Below are positions 23,776 through 34,600 of a stretch of DNA of 64,000 bases, piece by piece. How positions within the stretch are numbered: the first letter of the stretch is position 1; every line of letters starts with the position of its first letter. Made by a program: the position numbers and the translations under genes. The stretch covers positions 31,375,501-31,439,500 of the forward strand of contig NC_079875.1 of assembly GCF_029227915.1 (NCBI RefSeq), read 5' to 3'. The notes beneath the pieces are model-generated. The model was given only the letters and a program-made list of their open reading frames with translations, was not told where the DNA came from and did no database searches. The stretch comes from Hydractinia symbiolongicarpus. Taxonomy: Eukaryota; Cnidaria; Hydrozoa; Anthoathecata; Hydractiniidae.

Positions 23776-24686
23776 TTAACTGATGACAATGCATTCCCCT
23801 GCTATCATTTGTTGACAATTTTTCTTTCTGTTGCTGCCATAAGAGCCACTGTGGAGAATGTTTATCAACATACTCATTATTTCTGACAAATATTCATTTT
23901 GCTCATCATCTACAGTGACTCCATCTTTCTTAATACATTCAGACAGCGACATACGGATAACTTTCAACATGGTATCTTTTTTGCAGCAAGGCGTTCTTTT
24001 AGTTCAGATCTACACAAATATCTATAATTTGCTTTGAAAGAATCAGACACTTTTTGTTTCTTCTTCTCTGGTTCTTCCATTTGTATACGTGAACGACATG
24101 TTCTTAATAAATTTAAATATTTTTGGCATTCAAAAAACAGTTTAGAAATATCTTCTAAGATCAAATAGCTACAATATTTGTGTCCAATTATATTAAAATT
24201 TTCTTTATGTAGTGGAACATGATTTGGTTTTCCACGGTAGCTAATGAGAAGTTAGTTCCATAAAATAAAAGACTTTACTGAGTTTTTATTTTATGGAACT
24301 AACTTCAATATTCAAAACTAATTTGTTTTGTAGTGTACCATATTCTACAATTACATTCACATATGTTCTTTTCATGCTCATAATATTTTGTTTCATGAAT
24401 CCCAAATTTACCAACTTTTCATCAAGTGACTGTACATGCAAAAAATCGCTACTTTCTGCTTGGACGGGGTAGATTTTACAGCTAACTGTGTGTTGTTCAA
24501 AATCTTCGGATAAATATTTTCATCTTCTTCGCTAAAATTCACACTATATACCCTATGTATCAATTCACTGTTTGCCATAACAGATTTAGTACTCCAATAT
24601 CCCTGTTTTAACGTTATTTTACTACCACAAAATCTACAAAACAATTTTAAAAAATTCTTGTGTTGTTCCATGTCTTTCTCCTCCAC
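23776..24686 (-). pseudogene. Broken transposon-like protein, N-terminal zinc-finger half
   Basis: On the minus strand from 24686: MEEKDMEQHKNFLKLFCRFCG, where CRFCG is a C-x2-C zinc ligand pair. Later the block reads ENIYPKILNNTQLAV, resembling ZAD/TE-type N-terminal fingers whose second Cys pair is lost here. After a gap holding a hairpin (24248-24306), the reading resumes at 24164-23776 with TCRSRIQMEEPEKKKQKVS and SELKERLAAKKIPC. It lies tail-to-tail with the block at 22600-23590. The two may be the halves of one family rearranged, but that link is inference. Confidence 0.4.
24248..24306. repeat. Perfect 23-bp hairpin
   Basis: 24248-24270 (gaagttagttccataaaat...) is the exact reverse complement of 24284-24306, with a 13-base spacer. 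It sits inside the broken transposon-like gene and could be a miniature insertion or a fold-back scar. No target duplication could be recognised. Confidence 0.85.
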
Positions 24687-24690
24687 TTTA

Positions 24691-25589
24691 ACGTTTAATT
24701 AAATGGTCCTCGCTTCATGTGCGAATATTCAAGATAGCTGACATGCCTTTTGTTCGTCAACAATAAAAAATTACAAAAAATAGGCCTAACAATAATAACT
24801 TATAGACCTATGAACCCCCACCTTTGAATCACTTTATCATGCTATTGAAGATGGGAGATAAATAAAAGTTATGGCAACTCACTCTTTCCCTGCGGCCCGT
24901 TAAAGGATAATGCTTTTTGTAAAAATCCAGTGAAATGCATGAATATTGAAGAGATGCCGAAACAATAACAATTTGAATAGAGTTTTGTGAGCATTGAGAT
25001 GAGTTCAATTTTCTTCTTTATTTTTACCTCCATGCTATTATGTATGGTATACGAGCTTTTTATCCTAGCTAACATTTACTTTTATGTTGAGGATGTAGCC
25101 ATTTACCTGGCTTCTATATTGTTCGATAGGCTGTTCACTTCGTTTTTATTTAAACCGAAGTTGCGCTGAAGTTTTTTTGGAAAAGGATATAACGGCTGTT
25201 TAACTCTACTAAGAGGTTAGTCCAGTGTTAACAACAGATTGGTTCTTGTAAAAGGTTGTTATGCCTATGCGCATGTCCAAGTACTAAGGGATCAGCCCAT
25301 TATGACAATTAATTTAATTCTCAATAATCACACCTGCACGGATGTGCAACACTGTTTTCCTCTCAACACTGTTAGAAATGAATTATTTCTTGTGTTTTCA
25401 TTTAAACAGAGTCTGCGTGAAAAAAGGGTATTATCCCTATACGCATGTACAATACTGTTTAATTGTGCTAAGCAACCAGCCTGGTGTTACGATTATTTTT
25501 TAACCTTCATAAAATCTTATTCCGCAAAATAAATTAATATTGACCGATTGTTTTTGCTATGACAGGGTAACAACGGTTTGTTAGCTCTA
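24691..25589. other. Degenerate dispersed repeat, no gene
   Basis: From about 25150 this stretch shares words with the interior of the long dispersed repeat: 'aagttgcgctgaagtttttttggaaaaggatat', 'ccagtgttaacaaca' and 'tccgcaaaataaatt...gaccgattgtttttgctatgacagggtaa'. It may be the remains of a third, older copy. Nothing coding is supported. Confidence 0.4.
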
Positions 25590-26344
25590 TTTTTGCGGAG
25601 AGAAGCGGAGGGCGCGTCAGCGCCCGGAGCGTAGCGGAGCCCATTTCCTCATTAAATAAGCCAAATATAAGGGACGGAGGAGAGTGTATAGGATTTCCGC
25701 CCCCACTATACATCAAAATCATTGAATTTTCGTGCCACTTTTTTTTTGGACTGGGTTGCCCAGTACTTTAATCCGGTCATTCTCTTATATAATTGCTAAA
25801 TTAAGCGAGACAAGGTGTTTTTTTATTGACACAACGAGGGAGTGCTTTTGTTTATTTAAAGATGGCCTAGCGTAATTTGTATATTGTATATATATATAAG
25901 GTCATTTTCAAGAAACGAAGAAAGGGTATGTTTAGCTAGCTAGTATATCACTATTTTTTTTTTACATGTAATGAACCCCTTCTTAGCCTTAGATAGGATA
26001 TAGTGTATAGCTAGCTAACTTTAAAAGAGTAATAGCTAGCTAGCATAAAAAGAGCAACAAGTGCCTTTATATAGCTAGCAAAAAGACTAGCATAAAATTA
26101 ACCACTTAGCTGGGATAAAACTACCAATATAGCTATACATGTACTACACAATAATTATATTTTGTCCCATCACATAGCTTGTTTCTAGCTACAATTGTGC
26201 ACAAAATTGTTGGCCCTGACAATTTTATATATCAAAAACCAAAAAGTTTAGATAGATAGATAGATATAGATAGATAGATGTGCATATTTTACATGACTAG
26301 CCTCACAAATATCGAGGGATATACCCTGTCTATTATTTCCAGGA

Positions 26345-26614
26345 GGGGCCATGGCTTGATGGAGAGTCCTAGAGTATTTAATGCTCATTTTGAGCTACGC
26401 AGACCCAATTAGGGCCCGCGCTCTACTAGACAACTCCCGGCAACATCCAACGGCCCACACAGTGTGCCATCTTCCCAATTTCCCTCACATGGCTTGGGTT
26501 AACCCGGGGGTATGGTAACATTCACTCGCCCATGTTGAATCGCCGTCAAGAGGAATCGAACCCCGGTCTCCCGCACAGAGTACGAGAGCTATAACCACTA
26601 ATCTATGGCGCGAC
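26345..26614 (-). mobile_element. tRNA-derived SINE, minus strand
   Basis: Read on the minus strand, this begins at about 26614 with a tRNA-like head: TGTCGCGCCATAGATTAGTGG, then GGGGTTCGATTCC as a perfect B box. The A box is one base off consensus. The body ends near 26345 in 'ccatggcccct'. The head-body organisation and the length of about 270 bases fit a SINE. I could not identify the body with a named conserved domain, nor a convincing target duplication. It lies inside copy B of the long dispersed repeat, so it is younger than that copy. Confidence 0.65.
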
Positions 26615-27305
26615 ATTACTATTTTAGAAAAGTCAGCAACACAAAATTTGTTGGCTCTGACAGTTTTATATATGAAAAACCAAGAACCAAAAAGTTTAGA
26701 AAAGTCAGCAAAAAAACATAGCTAGCTATAGTCACATATTCTGCAAATAGTACGTTCGGTCCCCACTGATGATCAATGTTTATGTAAAGGTATGTCACGT
26801 GTAATCGTTTACGTTGGTCAGCCACAAAGGGCAGTAGTTTTCAACATTGAGGGGGAATGGAAAGCCATATTTTTGTGGACGATTGTAGCTATATTGTACA
26901 CAGGTCAGGAAATAAATTTTTTTAACCCTGCCAGTGAGCATACACCAGTACGGCTCAAGTTACAGAAACGGAAATTATTGCAATATAAATATATATATCG
27001 GGAAACTTTTTGAACATGTATATACATTTGTTATTTGTTTGAGACGTTTTAAATTCTGATGCTTACATCCAACACCTGCATTTTTTATTACCAGGGCAAA
27101 TTCTGACGAACGGTTATCATGCAATCGTCAACACCTATAGCTATACTGAAAATATTTAAATATATGTATATATGGATTTGACGATATTGGTTGTTAATAA
27201 CTCTAACAATATTAACAGTCAAGGTACAGAAGAAAGCTTAGTAAGTTTCTGAGTATAATGTGAAACTGTTAAAATTCTGTATGCCATGTATATATTATGT
27301 ATTAT

Positions 27306-27377
27306 GCCCTGTTGGTCTAATGGCTATGACACTCATTTATGGAAATGGGAGATCTGGGTTCGAATCCTGGACAGGGC
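27306..27377 (+). ncRNA. tRNA-like Pol III unit, copy B
   Basis: 72 nt with A box TGGTCTAATGG and B box GGTTCGAATCC, both perfect. The acceptor stem pairs over 7 bases (GCCCTGT/ACAGGGC), better than in copy A. The anticodon stem (CTCAT/ATGGG) leaves an 8-base loop, one too many, so a working tRNA is unlikely. Flanking sequence is shared with copy A. Confidence 0.65.
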
Positions 27378-27390
27378 TAGGAAAAACATA

Positions 27391-27952
27391 ACTATAATGC
27401 ACGCCTTGGTAATCCGTAATTAAGCTTGCTTTTTCTATTGTTGTCTTATCAGGGAAGTTGTTTACTGTATTTTCTATTAAATTATACTATTTGATACATG
27501 TAATGAACAACTTTTTAGCCTTTAGCTAGCTACCTAGCTAATGCAAAGCCATGTAAAAAGATCATCACTAGCTACCTAACTAAAGCTAGTGAACATATAG
27601 CTGGCTAGTATAAAAGTAGCTGGAAAAAAAGAATTGTTCTTGACAGGCTCATATCTTTTGACTACACATATTATATTCAGTCGGGTAATTTTGCCCTGAT
27701 TAGGAATATCTATAGGATTAAAACTGGCTAGCTAGTATAGTATCCTAAATGAAACCGACCCTTCTTTGACCCACCGGTAGGTAAACGGACACCGGATACC
27801 ATGTTTATTTACATCTTAGCACTTTCTGATTGGTTAGATTATAAACAAAAAGTAATGTCATTGGCCCGTGATATATTTTTTCAACATATTTATATGCGAT
27901 ATATTGCGTCCGGAACAAACTGCGAATTTGCTAATGCAGACGCAGGTAACTA
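27391..27952. other. No gene seen
   Basis: AT-rich sequence with 'tagctagc' clusters, which also occur near 17580 and 26000. No coding or structured feature supported. Confidence 0.4.
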
Positions 27953-28010
27953 CATTCTCGACCCCAGAGCTCTTTGAGATAAATTTGAAAGGGCTCTGGG
28001 GACGAGAATG
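27953..28010. mobile_element. 58-bp MITE with 9-bp target duplication
   Basis: Terminal inverted repeats of about 23 bases start CATTCTCGaCCCCAGAGC and end with the complement, GCTCTGGGGaCGAGAATG, with two mismatches and a 12-base centre. The flanking 9-mer 'aggtaacta' is present on both sides (27944-27952 and 28011-28019), a perfect direct repeat. A 9-bp duplication fits a Mutator-like (MULE) transposase better than hAT (8 bp). The element is almost entirely TIR. Confidence 0.85.
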
Positions 28011-28632
28011 AGGTAACTATAGTTTTTCCAAAAACAAACATTTTTTCCATTGATTTATTGGACAAAATGGAACACGTAGATTTTTCCAAACACAAAAATT
28101 CTTCGCTTTGATTGGATAAAGTAGAACACGTGGTTTAAGCGATGGAAATATACTTTTCTGGCGCCACTTTTTTCAAACCCTCTGGAAATTTACCGGAGTG
28201 TGTTGTGTTTGTTTGCTGGAACGAAATTGATACTTCCTGGATTATTGGATAAGTATTATTTCATAATTTTGTCCGTCTCTTTTGTGTTAGTAAACAAAAC
28301 ACATTTAGCTAGGTGTAAACTGCAGCTTGGTGCATCTTTATATCTGATTTTTGTCCCCAGCTGTGTCCTTGCATTTTGGCTATTATATACCTGGCTAGAT
28401 AGCTATTAATCGTAGAAATTGTAGCTTACTGTTTAAATCTTATTTTTTGTTCCCTGCTCCTGTATTTTGATTCAAGGACTACATTGCCACAGTCACCAAA
28501 GTAAGAAGATATACGTTTATGTTTATATCTGATTTAGGTGCTAACTGCAGCTAGGAAGCAACCGTAGCATCATAAAATTGTGTCACATTGTAGCTAATTG
28601 TAGCATCGTAGAATAATCAAGACAAATTAATC
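28011..28632. other. Region upstream of the Helitron gene
   Basis: Contains two similar stretches in tandem (around 28040-28080 and 28095-28135: 'ttgattggataaagtagaacacgtgg' and a variant). Near the gene come the words 'gtagcatcataaaat' and 'gtagcatcgtagaat'. The element's 5' terminus should lie here or further left, but I could not find a decisive TC-type start. No promoter could be assigned. Confidence 0.4.
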
Positions 28633-31600
28633 ATGATATCTGTCCAAGCATATCGTGCCACCATTGGTTCTTTTTATAATGTAGCTGCTAGTTGCTCCAA
28701 TAACATTAGGAATGAAACAACAAATTTTTACAGCCGTTCTGAAATGTTTTTTGACCAGATCGATGGTAACAACAACTTCATTCATTTCTTGAAACTTTTT
28801 ATTTCAATAATTTTCATGTGTTGTCTGAGCTGTAATATAAATCTTGCGTCTTTGAAATTACTGTTACTGTTATCTGGCGATATTGAAAGCAATCCTGGGC
28901 CTTTTAATAACAATGATATCGACTTCCAAATAGCACTACAGGATTCCTATGCTACGCATCTTCTTAATCAGTCAACTTCTGCTGATCAAATAGTCGCTTA
29001 CGCTAGAAGTATTGGTTTGTCAAATATAACATATCGAGAAGTGACCAAAGGGGATGGCAACTGCTTTTATAGAGCAGTAGTACAGCAACTTAATCGCCCT
29101 GAGATCAGACAAATTGTGCCCCTTGGACTACATTTCCAGAATCATCTTCAACTACGAGCAGCTGTGGTCAAATTTGTTCGAGAAAATAGTAATCTAGAAA
29201 TTTTTCAAAATAACAGAATCTTTTTAACCATAAAGCCGGAAGAGTGGGAACGCGACATACAAACTCAGTCAAGACCTACTGTTGATGTTGAAGAGATTTT
29301 CATACGGGCTACTGCAATAATTTTGGGCGTAAACATTTTGATAACAGCCGATACCAGTACTGCAACACGCCCATATACCCTCATTAGTCCTACTCATGAC
29401 GAAACACATGATATTCCTGGTGAACAACAAGTGGCACATCTATTGACTGATGGTACCACTGCAGGTGCTTTCATTTTGCTTGGCAGGGTTAATCAAAATC
29501 ACTATCAATCGTTGATCTTTGATGATAATGTGAGCGTTACTCCTGTTACATCATCCACATCACTCAGTCCACCTAAAAAAATTCCTTGTTTGTCATCAAA
29601 ATATCCTGAAAATATAACTAATGAAAAACCTGGTGAAAAGGAAGTTACTACTTTGAATCAAAATCAAGACCTCCTAGTAGAGAAAATAATGAAATCTTAT
29701 ATGTCTGCTGCTATAATACCAAAAAAAGTTAAGCCTAAACATAAGCCTAAATCCAAGCCTAAACCCAAACCTACACCTAAACCTACAACCAAACCTACAA
29801 CCAAGCGTAAACGCAAGCCAAATTATAATAAAGAACCTGCTTTAAAGCTAAAGTGTCTTCAGTTAAATATTAAATATGAAGAACCTAAAGTTAATGAAAC
29901 AAGTATGGAAACATTCAACAGACACAGGCGAATAATTTATAGCTGCAAAAAAAACATTTCTAAAACAGCCGTAAGTAATCAGGAAAATGGTAGTTTGAAA
30001 AAACCGCCTGCCTCCAAACATACATATTCCCTGCCACACCTTACACTTCCAATTACTACACACAATCTAGTAAATATTTTACCAACCACTCAGTCCATAC
30101 AAACCACACAGTCAGTTCCGACAATTGTCACAGACAACCAGACCAGTGATCAAATTTATGGAAATGAAACCTCCTCTATTCATCAAAATCCTGATGTTGT
30201 TGCAGCTGTAATACAGTTCGAAGAAGGTGAGAAGTTGCATAGTTTGGCAACCTGTAAAACTTGTCGTGAAACCCGACCAGTATTTCATGCTACTCCCCCT
30301 ATCAGTCCTACTGCAGAAAACGAAACAAAACCAATTGCCGTTAAGCCTTGGAAAATTTTCAGCGATGGAAGGTGTGACAGGTGTCATCGGGAAAGCCTTA
30401 GTCGTTTTAAAAAGAATGTAACAACACCTGCTAGATTTTCCGGTATACTGTCAGTTGATGATGATGATTTGGGCCCATTACACGATAACATCCGCCATAA
30501 TGATATGCATTTTTTACCGGTACCACCATATCTTCAAAATTTGACCATACTGGAAGTAGCATTGATTCGTCGTATCACTGTTATCATGAATATACACCTC
30601 CTGCGATATGGCATGCTTGCATCAAAAGGACATTGTATCAGTTTTCCTCAGAGAATGCAAATTGCTAAAGAATTGCCATCGTTACCATCTCAGGTTGGAA
30701 TAGTGGTTATTAAAAAGAAAGGAAGTCGAAATTCAGTTCAACAGTATACTGTGCAAAGGGGTAAAGTTGAAAATGCATTACGAGGGCTGTGTTTTGGATA
30801 CCCAGAAGGTGGCACTGAATATCCAGATACTAATAGTGAACATCTATACAATGGCTCTGATCACATTGACAAACCTTTAAAAGGACGCTACTTTCAGTTC
30901 CTACCGAATGAGTACTATAAGGATGTTTCGATAAAATATGACCGCATTCAAAATTTACCAGAGATGCGTTCTGAATTACCTGGCTTGCCTGTTGTTGAAA
31001 TGCCACATATTATACCAGAGGAAGACAAGGGTCCTGCTGAAAATCAATTTCTGGAAAACTTACCTCAAGATGACGAAAGTATAACCCGTTCTGGTTTAGT
31101 TTGTCCACTTGAATCTAAAGATGCTGACAAAGAGTTGCGAACAATACTGCAGAAGCTCTTGGGCTCTGAAGATGCAGTTAATCAAGCTCTTGAACATGGC
31201 ACAATTGCGAATGCAAATTTGGAATATACACGAGAGCAGCCTATTCGAGAATTAAAAACTCCTGGTTTTTTTACTATGGCATACCCAACTGTTTTTATTA
31301 ATGGAAATTGTGACTTAACGGTTCCAAGGTTGAGTAAAATTAACTTTGAAGAATACATCGAACATATATATTATTGTTCTGATAATCGTGTAGCGCGTCA
31401 TCCATACTTAAAATTTTTCTTATTGAATATGCGTTTACGAATGCAAGCACTACAGCAGGGTAGCTTTCTTGTTTCCCAACAATTAAATGATGCGCATCTC
31501 ACAATTGCTGAACTGAGAGATAATTTACAAAATGACGATGATTCAGTTCCACGAAAAATTATTAGTATTGGAAAAAACCTGGTGAATACCGATCCATACT

Positions 31601-34600
31601 GGAGAGACCAAAAAAAAAAAGTGGATGCTCTGTTGTTTTTCAGACGAAATGAGTTTGGCGATTTACCGGCCTATTTTGATACCAACAGTTGTGCAGAATT
31701 TCATTGGAAACCATTACATGAATTACTTATTAAGTATCATGCCTTAATAAACAATTTAAACGAAGATACTGTGCGGCAACAAATGGAAAACGACAGCAAA
31801 TTCAAGCGGGAAATGATTCTACAAAATCTTCATATCGTCACACAGTATTTTGATGCAAGGACTATAAATTACTTTGCCACAGTCAACAAGAAAGTGTTTC
31901 AATATAATGATAGTTGGTGGCGATATGAATTCGCTAAAGGTCGAGGTGAGATACATGGTCACGCAATTATATCGTCCTCTAAACACGCTCAAAAGGTCAA
32001 AACAATCATGGATGGATTGTCGAATGATGTACCTGACTCACAAGCATCCCAAACTGCTGCACAAGAACTTCAAAATTGGTTGCAAACCACAAATGAAGAC
32101 AGTGATGACATTTTTTCACCCATATTTACTTCACTGCATCCTGCTGGGGGAAATGAAATTATAGATACCTCTGGAATTAGAACTTGGGTTCCAAACAAAA
32201 ATCAATGGCCAACACCAGAAGGGAGTCAAGCTCCTCCAGACCATAACCCATTGGCGCAAGAACTTGCAGATGTCGCTAACCATGAAGGTGGTATAAGAGA
32301 GCAACATACTTATCTTGTTAATAGAATAGGTCTCCATAATTGTAATTCCAGTTGTTTGCGTTATCGTCGTAAGAATAATAAGGAAAAGGATACCGCTCCA
32401 AAAAAGTACTGTCGTTTTCATTTTGGTGATCTTGATCCACAAACCAAAAAAACAAGTGGCAAAGAGATTCATCCTTTTCATGCTGTCATAACAAAAGGGG
32501 AACATCCTAGATATGAGGGACCACGCGATCATCCTCGCCTAATGATGCATGTTAAAACACGTCTGCTTAGTTGGCTAGCAAATTGTGACAGTCAAGTCAT
32601 TATCGATCAGGATCTTCTGGCTCTTCAAAAATACATTGCTGGTTATGCTTGCAAGGGGGCAGCCTCAACTGAAGATTTGGTACATGTTTATCGGCATCTC
32701 ATTGAAAACACTGCTGATGGAAGCACTGTTAAAAATTTGGCTCAACGACTACTTCAAAAAATTGCTGGTCTGGTAGATGTACCAGGTGCTGCGGCAGATT
32801 TTATTAATAGTGGTGGCCGTTTGACTAGATGTACCAGGAATTTTCGATACATTGGTATCAGTGGCTTCCGAGCATTGGATACGTCTGGTGAAGATGGAAC
32901 CGTTACAAAGAATAGCACATTGGATAAATACTTGAGCGATAAGCGTAGAGAAACTGAGCCAGAAATATCATTATGGAACTGGAGCAAGAAATGTAATTGT
33001 ACCTGCAAAGTAGATCACGTGCCAGTTTTTACAGGAATATCTACAAAACCTGTTTGGCCTGTTACTGAGGACTATGCAAAAGCTATGCTCGTTATATTTT
33101 CTGTTGGAACGTGGCATAATACTGAAGAATTGAAGGGACAACATGAGTCATTTGCTGCTGCTTTGGCTTCCTTTGTTCAAACTGAAAACTGTCCCCCTAT
33201 ATTAATAGATGCATTGAAGGAGGCTAAACAATCATTCGATAAAAAGAGTGAGAGAAAACAAAGTCACACTCGTGTAATCAATAATGAAACCGATAATCAG
33301 TCTTCATGTCAATCATCACAATATACAGATGCAAGTTCTCAAAGTTCCCAAAATTCAGTCATTGCACAAATGAACATAGGCAGAGCGATAATGAGAGATA
33401 TTGCAAGGCATCACGTTGCTGATATCAATGAGCCGGATGTACAACAAGTTCTTCCCAATGGAGGGCCTACATTTGATTGGAATAATTATGCAATTCAAAG
33501 TTTTGGTAGTCAATGGCCAATTAATGCTGACACATGGTTACAATCTATATCTGAAGAAGCAGAAAGAAATGAATTGCATCTGGCTGATGATTGTACCTTA
33601 CCCCAAATAAACATCTTAAATGCTAATGAATTACAGAGAACAGTCATTGGTATAAATCTTCAGCATTTATTGCAAGTTGCAAAAGGAACTTTGCCAACAG
33701 GTACCCAGCCATTACGTTTATTAATACAAGGAACAGCTGGTGTTGGGAAAACATTCATCATTACTGCGCTCACCAGAATCGTTCGGCGTATTTTTAAGCG
33801 AAATTCTGCTGTTATGAACTTGGCCCCAACTGGTGCAGCATCAGTCCTCATACCTAATGGTCGCACTATACATTCAATGACTCCACCACCACACAAACTG
33901 AAAAAAGATAAGAATTTAAATTCTGTCCAGCTTTCTGACTATCCGTTGGGTGATGTATCTCTAAGAAAGCTGAGAAAGTATACAGGTATGCATGAAAACA
34001 ATGAGCTGAAATTATTTCAACTTAATATTGATGAACGTAGCATGCAGTCGAAGCTTCTTGTGGCCTGGTGCAGCCAAAGATTATGCGAGGCTACGGGAGA
34101 CTTTGATAATTATTATGGTGGTGTACCAGCTGTCAATTTCTTTGGTGACCTTGGTCAGCTTGGACCAATTCGTGCTTTGGATCTACATCAGCCACCAAAA
34201 CACGATGATTCGACAATCAACTTTGCTGGCTATGCAATCTATCGCTCGTTTCAAGATGTTATTGTTCTTACAGAAACAATGCGTCAAGGCCCAGATCAGT
34301 TAGCTCTTTTGCAGCGACTTCTTAGAATACGTAATGGATCGATCACTCAACAAGACTGGCAAGATATAAATAGTCGTTACGAAGATGGTTTGCCACAAAC
34401 CGAAAAATGTAACTTTTCGCATGGTCGCGTCCTTACATTGATGGAAACATGGAATGAAGTTAATGAGGAAAATCACAATAAATTAGCTAGCCTCGGTGTG
34501 CCTGTTGCTGTAATTCCATCAAGAGGCAGTGGTAAACACCACTCTTTGACTGATAAGCAACTGGGTCAAATACCGCTGAGATCTTTAATGGCAGTTGGTG

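Larger units (their letters stand above)
25590..27390 (+). repeat. Long dispersed repeat, copy B
   Basis: Same head as copy A, 'tttttgcggagag' plus the GGGCGC-GTCA-GCGCCC hairpin, then 'cccatttcctcattaaataagcc'. Same tail, a tRNA-like unit followed by 'aggaaaaacata'. The interior has 'gacgttttaaattctga' near 27043, matching copy A near 18167. A separate SINE has inserted at about 26345-26614 and a GATA-type microsatellite lies at 26252-26280. Shorter than copy A because of internal deletion. Confidence 0.6.

Noticed and set aside
27306-27377. Functional tRNA gene
   Set aside because: Better stems than the other copy, but the anticodon loop is 8 bases and it sits in the same repeat context.
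31874-32776. Other-frame ORFs within the Helitron gene
   Set aside because: They overlap a 2213-codon frame with all expected motifs; simple shadows.
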